A stretch of 50,753 nt of DNA. Source: Acidobacteriota bacterium (GTDB lineage: Bacteria; Acidobacteriota; UBA6911; JACOSC01). The stretch lies in the NCBI GenBank assembly GCA_016179055.1, contig JACOSC010000191.1:1-50753 (forward strand), written 5' to 3'. The notes beneath the pieces are model-generated. The model did not search any database. It worked only from the letters and a program-made list of their open reading frames with translations, and was not told the DNA's origin. The position numbers and the translations under genes were made by a program. Shown piece by piece: positions 44,526 through 50,753 of this stretch (the first letter of the stretch is position 1; each line of letters opens with the position of its first letter).

Positions 44526-45101
44526 CTAACCTCTCTCAGCAGGTTCAGAACCTTCGAGCCACGAATCAAAATCAACGTAGCAGGTCGAGCTTCGACACAC
44601 CCAAAGTCGCCGTTTGCCCGTCCTATCGTTCCCCGCATCGACGTACGGATAAACCCCAAGATACTCCTGCCCCTGATAGGTTGTCGTTGAATACTGAACA
44701 ACGGGCAGAATGGCGGCGCGTGTGTTATCGCCATCCTTGAAGCCTAGCTCCCAAGGCATCCATTTCGAATCGCTGGCGTTACTCGTGGTCGAGTATAACA
44801 AGCAACGGCTGACTTTCATTCGCGCCTTGAGCTTAGCCGCTGTCTCGGGTGTGACCTTCGAGCGATCCAAGTGAGGATCGTCGCGCCAGTCAATATAAAC
44901 GGAGTACCCCAAGTCCTCAATCATCAATGCTAGGCCAAGCACGAGCTCACGGTCCGTGTAGGCGTGAGACAGAAACATGTCGTGCCGAGTAGCTGATGCC
45001 TGGACACGAACGTGCTCCGTCAACACTGCCGTCGCTGACTTCCGAAGCGTGGTGCCCGCCTTAGCCCTGCCTCGAACCGCAGATTCTGTGAACAGTGCCA
45101 T
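44526..45101 (-). CDS. TIR-domain protein 2 (putative NADase/cyclase or NAD-signal enzyme)
   Basis: The start is ATG 45101, which overlaps the previous stop as TAATG. The 191-residue product has a basic leader (1-38) and a TIR domain. Strand A is HDMFLSHAYTDRE (40-52), the BB-loop region is IDWRDDPHLDRSKVT (70-84), SRCLLYSTTSNASDSKWMP follows, and the putative catalytic Glu118 lies in WELGF. Phe-Leu-Ser-His-Ala is a standard bacterial TIR opening. The C-terminus (150-191), with RRLWVCRSS, is not familiar. The catalytic Glu being present suggests an active NAD-cleaving enzyme. Confidence 0.85.
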   Translation of the reverse strand: MALFTESAVRGRAKAGTTLRKSATAVLTEHVRVQASATRHDMFLSHAYTDRELVLGLALMIEDLGYSVYIDWRDDPHLDRSKVTPETAAKLKARMKVSRCLLYSTTSNASDSKWMPWELGFKDGDNTRAAILPVVQYSTTTYQGQEYLGVYPYVDAGNDRTGKRRLWVCRSSTCYVDFDSWLEGSEPAERG

Positions 45102-45670
45102 TACGCCACCCAAGTACCGAAGTTGTGGAAGCCGTTATTGGCAACCCAGTCGTATGTACGCAACCAGTGGGACAGTTGAAAGTGCTTACCTCGCTTGTCC
45201 CATGGCTGCTCAGCAATTTCGAACCCCTCGAGGTCCTTGTAGTACACCCACTGCATACCGTTCCAAACCGTCGGTGTACCACGTATACCGTCTGTACTGA
45301 TTTGCAGGCCGAGGTAATCGAATGGGTTCGGGCCCAGGGTCTTTACTTGCTGATTCTTGTCCGGAATGCCGTTAATGTGAACTCCGATCACTTTGTTGCC
45401 ACGTTCGATGCTTTTCATGATTTCGTAGCGCACCCAACGGCGGGCGTATGTTTGCGTGCCTATGAGGACGACGGTCACCGACGTATTGTCTAGGCCGCCA
45501 TTGATAAGGCGTTTCAAGGCGACATCGCCCTGCCTCTTTGCCGATTCCCATATGGAAGCATCAAAATAGCCCGCGTTGTCATCCTTGGTAACATTGTGAT
45601 TCCGGACGATGTTAGCTCGAAAGTCAATCACGTCCTGATAGTGGAAACTGAAGAAGACACGGCGTGCCAT
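45101..45670 (-). CDS. Thoeris ThsB-like TIR protein (TIR protein 1)
   Basis: The 189-residue protein matches, from memory, ThsB of Bacillus cereus Thoeris along most of its length. It has RRVFFSFHYQDVIDFRANIV at the start, GYFDASIWESAKR, ALKRLINGGLDNTSVTVVLI, the presumed catalytic Glu83 in RRWVRYEIMKSIERG, and a WVxxNG-FxxFxxWV-type end. ThsB senses phage proteins and makes a cyclic ADP-ribose isomer that activates ThsA. GGAGGGG precedes its ATG, only 3 nt after the hsdS stop. No ThsA (SIR2-SLOG or macro-domain) gene is present. Confidence 0.88.
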   Translation of the reverse strand: MARRVFFSFHYQDVIDFRANIVRNHNVTKDDNAGYFDASIWESAKRQGDVALKRLINGGLDNTSVTVVLIGTQTYARRWVRYEIMKSIERGNKVIGVHINGIPDKNQQVKTLGPNPFDYLGLQISTDGIRGTPTVWNGMQWVYYKDLEGFEIAEQPWDKRGKHFQLSHWLRTYDWVANNGFHNFGTWVA

Positions 45671-45673
45671 TTT

Positions 45674-47038
45674 TTAATCCCCTCCGGATAACACCAAGTC
45701 CTTACCAAGTTCCGGCAATTCAGAAAGGTCGAGGTTATAGACCCGTATCTGCGCCGTCATGAGCTGGTGCAGCAGGGTGCGGAAAAGGGCGGTGAGGGTA
45801 GCGTGTTTGCGCTCATGCACTTTCTCTTTCCGGTCGAGAGCGGCGAAGACGCCGACAATTTCGCGTTGTTCGTCAAGCGAAGGCACCGGAATGGGATAGG
45901 TCTTAAGGTAGCCGCACGTCAGCGCGCCTTTCGTGCTGCCTCCCGCCTGGCTGATGGAGCGCAGATGTTCGTAGCGCGTCTGCATGAACCAAAGGACAAA
46001 CTCCGGCACTATTTTCGGTGAAGTGAACTGCGCGTAGGCAAGGTGCTGGTTGATGCAGGTCTCGAACGAAATCAGCGCCGAATTGCCGAGCGTCTTGCCT
46101 TGGCCGGTGATTGCAATGAGAAGGCTGCCGGGCTTCACGCGCGGGAGATGACATTCTTTTACAGCGAGATCGGTTACGAACTGGTCGGCCTCGGTGATGA
46201 ACCGTTCGTGAATCTTTGCGCTGTTCAGCCACGGAATCGTGCCGCCTTGCCAGTAGCCTTCGTTGTCACGCTTCGGCGTCGAACCGTTGCCGACTTTTGC
46301 CAGCGAGCCGAGCGCCACCACTTCCCAACTCCCCGGCATGGGGCCGATTTCGGTTTGTTTTTGAGTTTCGCCGCGGAGGCCTTGGGTGAAGAGCTGGTGC
46401 AGTAGCGCCTTTCTCAGTTCCGTGGTCAGCGCGATCAGCCGTTCCTGCTGCTCCAGCGCCCGCTGCACCAGCCCCAACACCCCCGCAATCTTCCGCTGCT
46501 CGGCGAGGGGTGGGATTGGGATGATGCGGCTTCCGAGCGTTTCCTTGCTTAACCTTTGTCGTCCGGTGGTGCCGTCCATCTTCCCAGCCAACTCAGAAGG
46601 GATTTCGGGATGGAGCAGGAGGTAGAACAGGAAAAGTTTGTCGCTTATGCCTTTGATTTCTTGGATCGGGATCACTTCGGTAGTGGCAAATCCAAACGGG
46701 CGATCCCAGTCCACGATGGCTTGCTTCCCGTTCTCGAACGAAGGCGTGATCCTAGCAACGAGAAGGTCACCGTTTTCAATGTAGGTTCCGCTGGTGAGTT
46801 TGTCCGAAGGACGTTCTTCGTAAGTTGAGACGCGAAGGCATCCAATGGGGATTTGATCCATCGGCAGAAACGGAACACGTCCGTTTTTTGAAACGTTTCG
46901 TCTGCGAGGTTTAGTCGTGAAGCGATACACTTCACGGATTGGCTTCATTTCCCAATCGGAAGCAAAGCCATCACCGGTTTCAAGCCAGCCCTCCGTTTCT
47001 CCGCGTCTCCCCATCTCCGCATGGACTTCCGTCTTCAT
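45674..47038 (-). CDS. hsdS: Type I restriction-modification specificity subunit S
   Basis: The 454-residue subunit has two target-recognition domains. TRD1 covers about 25-170 and ends with conserved-region residues PLAEQRKIAGVLG and the helix LIALTTELRKALLHQLFTQGLRG. TRD2 covers about 230-375 (SWEVVALGSLAKVGNGSTPKRDN) and ends with SLDEQREIVGVFAALDRK and a second helix ending LLHQLMTAQIRV. These parts recognise a bipartite DNA site and dock two HsdM. The start overlaps the rhuM stop by ATGA. The first 30 residues are longer and Gly/Glu-rich compared with usual HsdS, so an internal start near residue 30 is possible. Confidence 0.93.
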   Translation of the reverse strand: MKTEVHAEMGRRGETEGWLETGDGFASDWEMKPIREVYRFTTKPRRRNVSKNGRVPFLPMDQIPIGCLRVSTYEERPSDKLTSGTYIENGDLLVARITPSFENGKQAIVDWDRPFGFATTEVIPIQEIKGISDKLFLFYLLLHPEIPSELAGKMDGTTGRQRLSKETLGSRIIPIPPLAEQRKIAGVLGLVQRALEQQERLIALTTELRKALLHQLFTQGLRGETQKQTEIGPMPGSWEVVALGSLAKVGNGSTPKRDNEGYWQGGTIPWLNSAKIHERFITEADQFVTDLAVKECHLPRVKPGSLLIAITGQGKTLGNSALISFETCINQHLAYAQFTSPKIVPEFVLWFMQTRYEHLRSISQAGGSTKGALTCGYLKTYPIPVPSLDEQREIVGVFAALDRKEKVHERKHATLTALFRTLLHQLMTAQIRVYNLDLSELPELGKDLVLSGGD

Positions 47039-48060
47039 CCCTTGCCTCCCTTCTTCCGCTTGGGTTTGGCGGCGGGGAGTTGCTTGATGCTCTTCTCGAA
47101 GTCGTCGGACCGATCCGCGTTCTCGGCGATGCTCTGGCGGTGGAAGGTGTCGTATTGCATCTCGGCGTGGCCAAGGGCCAGCTCGTGGGAAATTTTCCCA
47201 GCATGGGTGAGGATGCCGCGATCATTGAGGCGAAGGAAGCCATTGAGCTTGGCGATCCAGCCGCCCATGCGCATGGGGACGCGCCGCATGGCTTGGCCTT
47301 CGGCGAAGACAAGGTATTGCTCCACCAGATTGTTGAGTGCGGCGAGTTCCGACTCGGATAGGTAGTTTTTGGCGATGGCAACATCCTCTTTGCGTACCTT
47401 GGTTCCTCGCCAGTTGGTGAGACCCATATTCGGCTTGGCACTGTCCGCCCGATTGCGGACGATCTCCGCTGCTGTCTGACCCGTGATGGCCCAGTGCATC
47501 TTGTTCTGCACAGTTTTGAAGAAGGTGATGCTGGCCTCGGCGGTGGGATCGTAGTCGATGCTGGTGGCGTAAATGTCGGTGATCTTCTGGTAAAATCGGC
47601 GTTCGGACGTGCGGATGTCCTGGATGCGCCGCAGGAGTTCCTCGAAGTAGTCGAAGGGGAGGTCGGGGTTTTTCAGCCGCTCGTCGTCCAGCACAAAGCC
47701 CTTGACGATGTATTCTCGCAGCCGTTGCGTGGCCCAGATGCGGAACTGGGTGGCGACGCGGGATTTAACGCGGTAGCCGACGGAGATGATGGCGTCGAGG
47801 TTGTAAAAATTCGTTTGATAGTTCTTGCCGTCAGCGGCAGTTGTAAAGAATTTCTTTACAACTGATGTCTCGGCAAGTTCTTCCTCATCGAAGGTGTTTT
47901 TTAGGTGCTGGCCGATGTTTTGTTTCGTGGTCTGGAAAAGTTCCGCCATAAGCTGCTGGGTAAGCCAGACGGTTTCGTTCTCGAACCGGACATCAATCTT
48001 GATGGTGCCGTCGTCGCTCTGATAAATGAGCAACTGGGATTTGGACGGGACATCGCTCAT
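47035..48060 (-). CDS. RhuM family protein, copy 2 (between hsdM and hsdS)
   Basis: The 341-residue protein has the same core as copy 1: ETVWLTQQLMAELFQTTKQNIGQHL, FYNLDAIISVGYRVKSRVATQFRIWA, REYIVKGFVLDDERLKNP, YATSIDYDPTAEAS, and ISHELALGHAEMQYDTF. It lacks the tandem duplication of copy 1 and ends in a basic tail (KPKRKKGGKG). ATGA overlaps join it to both hsdM and hsdS, so all three are translationally coupled. Possible roles are a DNA-binding accessory or regulator of modification. Confidence 0.9.
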   Translation of the reverse strand: MSDVPSKSQLLIYQSDDGTIKIDVRFENETVWLTQQLMAELFQTTKQNIGQHLKNTFDEEELAETSVVKKFFTTAADGKNYQTNFYNLDAIISVGYRVKSRVATQFRIWATQRLREYIVKGFVLDDERLKNPDLPFDYFEELLRRIQDIRTSERRFYQKITDIYATSIDYDPTAEASITFFKTVQNKMHWAITGQTAAEIVRNRADSAKPNMGLTNWRGTKVRKEDVAIAKNYLSESELAALNNLVEQYLVFAEGQAMRRVPMRMGGWIAKLNGFLRLNDRGILTHAGKISHELALGHAEMQYDTFHRQSIAENADRSDDFEKSIKQLPAAKPKRKKGGKG

Positions 48061-49607
48061 GCCCTGAGCCTCCCGAGAATGGTCTTCAGCGCCTTGTCCG
48101 TCTCCCGCGCCTCGCCCTCCAGCGCGTCCAACTCATCCACAATCTCCGCGATGGGCCGGTATTCGTCGGCTGCGCAGGTGTGGATGTAGCGGCTGGGGGA
48201 GATGTTGAAGTCGTTCTTGGCGATCTCGTCGCGTGAGACGATGCGGCTGTATTTCTCCACCTCGCACCACGCCTTGAAGGTGTCGGCGATGCGCCTGATG
48301 ACGTCCTCGGGGATATAGTTTTTCGGGTCGCCCTTGGTGCACTCAGTGGTGGCGTTGAGCAGGAAGAGTTTTCCTTGGCGCTCCTTTGCCCTCGCCTTGT
48401 TCAGGAAGAGGATGATGCCGGGCGCGGTGGTGTTGTAGAAAAGGTTCTCCGGGAGGTAGATGACGCCCTCGATGAGGTCCTGCTCCACGAACCAGCGGCG
48501 CACGTCTTTTTCCTTGTTAGTGTTGGCATTGCCGGAGCCGCGCGAGGCGGCGCCGGTGTCGAGCACTACGGCTGCACGGCCTTGCGGCTTGAGACTGGCT
48601 AGGATGTGCTGCACCCAGCCCCAGTCGGCTTTGTTGCCGGGAAAGCCCGCGCCCTTGGGGAAGCGGTCGAGCTCGTCGGCGTCGTAGTCTTTCTCGGTGA
48701 ACTCGGTTTGGTTCCACATGGGATTGGCCACCGCGCGGTCGAAGGTCTGGAGGCGATTGCCCTGGCGGAATTTCGGAGGGCGGAAAGTGTCGCCGATCTC
48801 TATCTGGCCCTCCATGTCATGGATGATCATGTTCATGTTGGCCATCGCCCAGGTGGTGGGTGTAGATTCCTGGCCGTAAAGTTTGAGCGGCGCGAAGTTA
48901 TTGCGGGTGCGCAAGGCCATCTTCTCTTCGAGCGCCAGCTCACACTTGATGAGCAGGCCGGCCGAGCCACACGTGGGGTCGTAACAGGCCATGCCCGGCT
49001 CGGGATCCATGATACGCGCCATGATCTCGCCCACCTCGCCGGGCGTGTAGAACTCGCCCGCGCTCTGCCCGCCGCCTTCGGCGAACTTGCGGATGAGATA
49101 TTCGTAACTGCGCCCGATGATGTCCGCCTCCACGTCGCCGAGGCCGAGGCGCTTTTCGCTGATGCGCTCGATGAGGTTGGAGAGGCGGTTGTCGTCGATG
49201 TCACGTACGCCGTGGGTGGTCGCGTTGAAGTCCACGCGGTCGATGATGCCCTTGAGCAGCGCGTTTTCGTCGGCGAGTGCGCGAAGGTGCGTAGTGAGTT
49301 GCTCGCCGATCTTGTCCGCGAGCTTGCGGATAACGGACCAGACGGCGGCGTCGGGATTGGCGGGTTGCAGCGGTAGGTAGAAACGGACGAGTTTCTTGTC
49401 GTGCTTCACTAGCTTGAACGCCTTGGCCCGCGAGCCGACTGCCTTCGCGATGCGGTTTAATTCGTCATCGAAGACAGCGCACAGGCGCTTCGTGAAAATG
49501 AGCGGGAGGATGTAGTCCTTAAACTTCGGCGCATCTTTGGCTCCGCGAATGGAACAGGCAGCATCCCAGATCCAGGATTCCAGCGATTTGTCGCTACCGT
49601 TGTTCAT
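48057..49607 (-). CDS. hsdM: Type I restriction-modification DNA methyltransferase subunit M
   Basis: The 516-residue N6-adenine methyltransferase has an N-terminal helical domain (1-150), SAM motif I DPTCGSAGLL (residues 210-219) preceded by GQSAGEFYTPGEVG, and motif IV ANPMWNQ at residues 294-300. The usual NPPF is thus NPMW, a variant seen in some HsdM groups. The C-terminal part ends with NISPSRYIH, common in HsdM. AAGGAA lies about 8 nt before the ATG. It is the first gene of the defence unit, with 323 nt of noncoding DNA upstream, so the main promoter should be there, though I see only weak candidates. Confidence 0.94.
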   Translation of the reverse strand: MNNGSDKSLESWIWDAACSIRGAKDAPKFKDYILPLIFTKRLCAVFDDELNRIAKAVGSRAKAFKLVKHDKKLVRFYLPLQPANPDAAVWSVIRKLADKIGEQLTTHLRALADENALLKGIIDRVDFNATTHGVRDIDDNRLSNLIERISEKRLGLGDVEADIIGRSYEYLIRKFAEGGGQSAGEFYTPGEVGEIMARIMDPEPGMACYDPTCGSAGLLIKCELALEEKMALRTRNNFAPLKLYGQESTPTTWAMANMNMIIHDMEGQIEIGDTFRPPKFRQGNRLQTFDRAVANPMWNQTEFTEKDYDADELDRFPKGAGFPGNKADWGWVQHILASLKPQGRAAVVLDTGAASRGSGNANTNKEKDVRRWFVEQDLIEGVIYLPENLFYNTTAPGIILFLNKARAKERQGKLFLLNATTECTKGDPKNYIPEDVIRRIADTFKAWCEVEKYSRIVSRDEIAKNDFNISPSRYIHTCAADEYRPIAEIVDELDALEGEARETDKALKTILGRLRA

Positions 49608-49930
49608 TCAGGTTTCCTTGGCCGGGATCATTGCTGTCTTGTACTTGGCGTGTAATAGCCCGTTCTGCTTATGCTAAGAAAAATAGCCGATTATCGTGCC
49701 GTGTGTACACCCCGCGTATGTCGTCTGCTCAAAAGGATTAGGCCGCCGATTTTGGCCGCCTAGCCCGAAATTCCTAATTACAGTCTCGTTGTTGTATCCT
49801 ACCAATTTCCCATCTGTTAGGCAAGCATGATGATCTAAAGTTTTAAACGATTAACCCCCCCTCGTCTGTTCCGCCGAATCCGAAATGTCCGCATTGATTC
49901 GTCCGAGCCCGTCGGCAGGTGTGTTATGAT
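49608..49930. other. Intergenic region upstream of hsdM
   Basis: This should contain the promoter of the minus-strand defence unit. The best pair I find on that strand is TTCTTA and TATTAC 17 nt apart around 49650-49680, a weak match. A hairpin with one mismatch, TAGGCCGCC/GGCCGCCTA, lies near 49740-49763. Nothing else is recognisable. Confidence 0.35.
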
Positions 49931-50215
49931 CTAGGCGGGCTCGCTTTCGCCAAGATAGCCGGCATCGCGCAGAAGGCGTAGCCAGTAGTGCGTCTCTCTC
50001 GCTGCCTTGTAAGCTATGCTCATTTTTGCCAGGAAATCTTTGCCAGATTGCCCAACGATAGCTTCTTCAACATTGGCGCCGACAGATGTATCACTGCGTA
50101 ACACCTGCTTAGAGAGCAGAAACTCCTTCTTTCGCTCAACCACATGTTGATAGAGCTATACTGTCCGCAACGCGAACGCCTACGATTTCTCCTGAATAAC
50201 ATTCCCGCTCTTCAT
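49931..50215 (-). pseudogene. Four-helix-bundle protein pseudogene (two nonsense codons)
   Basis: From ATG 50215 the frame reads MKSGNVIQEKS-stop-AFALRTV-stop-LYQHVVERKKEF and continues through SVGANVEEAIVGQSGKDF to RLLRDAGYLGESEPA. This is the 23S rRNA intervening-sequence/four-helix-bundle family, whose usual text has Tyr and Lys at the two stops. TAG occurs at 50180-50182 and 50156-50158, each one base from a sense codon. The last 70 residues remain open from an internal GTG at 50143, but a product lacking the first helix is unlikely to fold. Confidence 0.8.
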
Positions 50216-50223
50216 TCCTCATT

Positions 50224-50379
50224 TCACATTCTAAATTCGTAATTCCTTAACTCGACGTATTCACCGACAAGCGCGCGAATAAAGAATTCCTTCGCCTTCG
50301 CGGACAAGGCGGGATCGTCCCCCACCAGGTATCGGACGATGATGTTGGTATCAGGTAGACTTCTTACCCGTTTTTTCAC
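50224..50379 (-). pseudogene. Truncated PIN-domain (VapC-like) toxin
   Basis: From GTG 50379, overlapping the antitoxin by 29 nt, the frame reads SLPDTNIIVRYLVGDDPALS and SAKAKEFF, the start of a PIN ribonuclease with its first catalytic Asp in PDTN. After about 33 residues it diverges and stops at 51 residues, whereas VapC toxins have about 130. The other acidic residues are lost, so the toxin is dead. The break lies just before the four-helix-bundle pseudogene. Confidence 0.75.
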
Positions 50380-50605
50380 GGATCGCAACCTCCCATGCCC
50401 TGTCTTTCATCCGCTTCATAGAGACACCCGGCTTGACATTCCTGGCGTATTCCCGTAGAGAACCGGCGGCGTCCCTCACCGGTTTTATCATGACAATGTC
50501 ATCCTTCACTTCGAAATAGACAGTGTTGGCCTTCAGTTTTTCCCGAATTTCCTTGGGAATCGTCACCCGGCCCTTCCGCGTAATCTTTACCGTCGCGGTC
50601 GTCAT
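50351..50605 (-). CDS. AbrB/SpoVT-type antitoxin (VapB-like)
   Basis: The 84-residue protein has a swapped-hairpin AbrB domain: VKITRKGRVTIPKEIREKL, then YFEVKDDIVMIKPV. The C-terminal half (DAAGSLREYARNVKPGVSMK) is the toxin-neutralising arm of VapB-like antitoxins. It overlaps the truncated PIN toxin, so it is an orphan antitoxin or is kept for DNA binding only. An AbrB-PIN pair of this kind would normally autoregulate its own promoter. Confidence 0.85.
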   Translation of the reverse strand: MTTATVKITRKGRVTIPKEIREKLKANTVYFEVKDDIVMIKPVRDAAGSLREYARNVKPGVSMKRMKDRAWEVAIREKTGKKST

Positions 50606-50643
50606 TCGAATTCACCGGGCGTAACCCCGGCACGATGTAGGTA

Positions 50644-50753
50644 TCACGCGGCACACCCCATCACCTTGGACCAAAAGGTCTCCCAGTAGTTCGACAGACG
50701 AATCGCTCGGAGTTGGAGAATCGTGTCGCCACTTTCTCGTTTCCATCGCATGC
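50644..50753 (-). CDS. C-terminal fragment of an ISKra4-like transposase (partial)
   Basis: A frame enters from the right edge and ends at TGA 50644-50646. It reads MRWKRESGDTILQLRAI then SNYWETFWSKVMG. This resembles the end of ISKra4-family transposases, which carry a MRWK..G...L.LRA motif followed by Trp-rich residues. The identification is from memory and rests on 35 residues. It adds to the view that this flank is mobile DNA. Confidence 0.5.
   Translation of the reverse strand, partial: MRWKRESGDTILQLRAIRLSNYWETFWSKVMGCAA

Noticed and set aside
38917-49607. Prophage or integrative element
   Set aside because: No integrase, structural phage gene or attachment-site pair is visible; the island looks like accumulated defence genes.
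49931-50215. Recoding of TAG as a sense codon
   Set aside because: TAG ends several intact genes here (permease at 3604, sensor kinase at 15642, clp at 19804, galT at 38794), so the in-frame TAGs are ordinary nonsense mutations.

Overview
The window looks like a chromosomal segment of an uncultured Gram-negative bacterium with a G+C content close to or slightly above one half, judged by eye. It carries an ABC-dependent surface-polysaccharide cluster, a MASE1 hybrid histidine kinase, an RpoD-like sigma factor, a two-domain Clp unfoldase and many large intergenic foldback repeats. No rRNA or taxonomic marker fixes the phylum. The mixture reminds me of PVC/Omnitrophota-type genomes, but that is a weak inference.

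Layout. 1-1.5 kb: the end of a transposase-like gene and two tandem PrcB-type secreted or anchored proteins. 1.8-12 kb: a plus-strand polysaccharide block (methyltransferase, Wzm-like permease, Wzt-like ATPase, second methyltransferase, GT2-GT4 double glycosyltransferase, GT39-type membrane glycosyltransferase, degenerate alkaline-phosphatase-superfamily protein). 12-15.6 kb: a 1199-residue hybrid sensor kinase. 15.9-25.9 kb: DnaC-like ATPase, ClpA/ClpC-like unfoldase, sigma-70 factor, orphan NuoI-like ferredoxin, a Fur-rubrerythrin fusion, a BrkB/YihY membrane protein and a GDP-mannose 4,6-dehydratase-like enzyme that could feed the polysaccharide block. 26.3-38.8 kb: a putative lipoprotein, ATP-type PEP carboxykinase, then a minus-strand metabolic block (metF, acyl-CoA carboxylase beta subunit, fructose-6-phosphate aldolase/transaldolase, FAH-family hydrolase, APC permease), tRNA-Cys and tRNA-Gly, and galT.

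38.9-49.6 kb is a defence island read entirely on the minus strand. In transcription order it holds hsdM, rhuM, hsdS, a three-gene TIR / TIR / membrane-protein cassette, a broken hsdR-hsdS chimera, a second rhuM, a GxxExxY gene, hsdR and a short M48-type metallopeptidase. Almost every junction overlaps (ATGA or TAATG) or is 2-3 nt apart, so restriction, modification and the TIR cassette appear to be one transcription unit. The first TIR protein strongly resembles Thoeris ThsB, but no ThsA is present. A small multi-pass membrane protein takes the expected effector position, and this is the best candidate for an undescribed defence module. The chimera shows that two related type I R-M loci collapsed into one through a six-base microhomology.

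49.9-50.75 kb is a graveyard: a four-helix-bundle pseudogene with two nonsense codons, an intact AbrB-type antitoxin with a truncated PIN toxin, and a transposase tail. Intergenic DNA throughout holds several families of palindromic or foldback repeats, three of which share the same 18-bp terminal inverted repeat.
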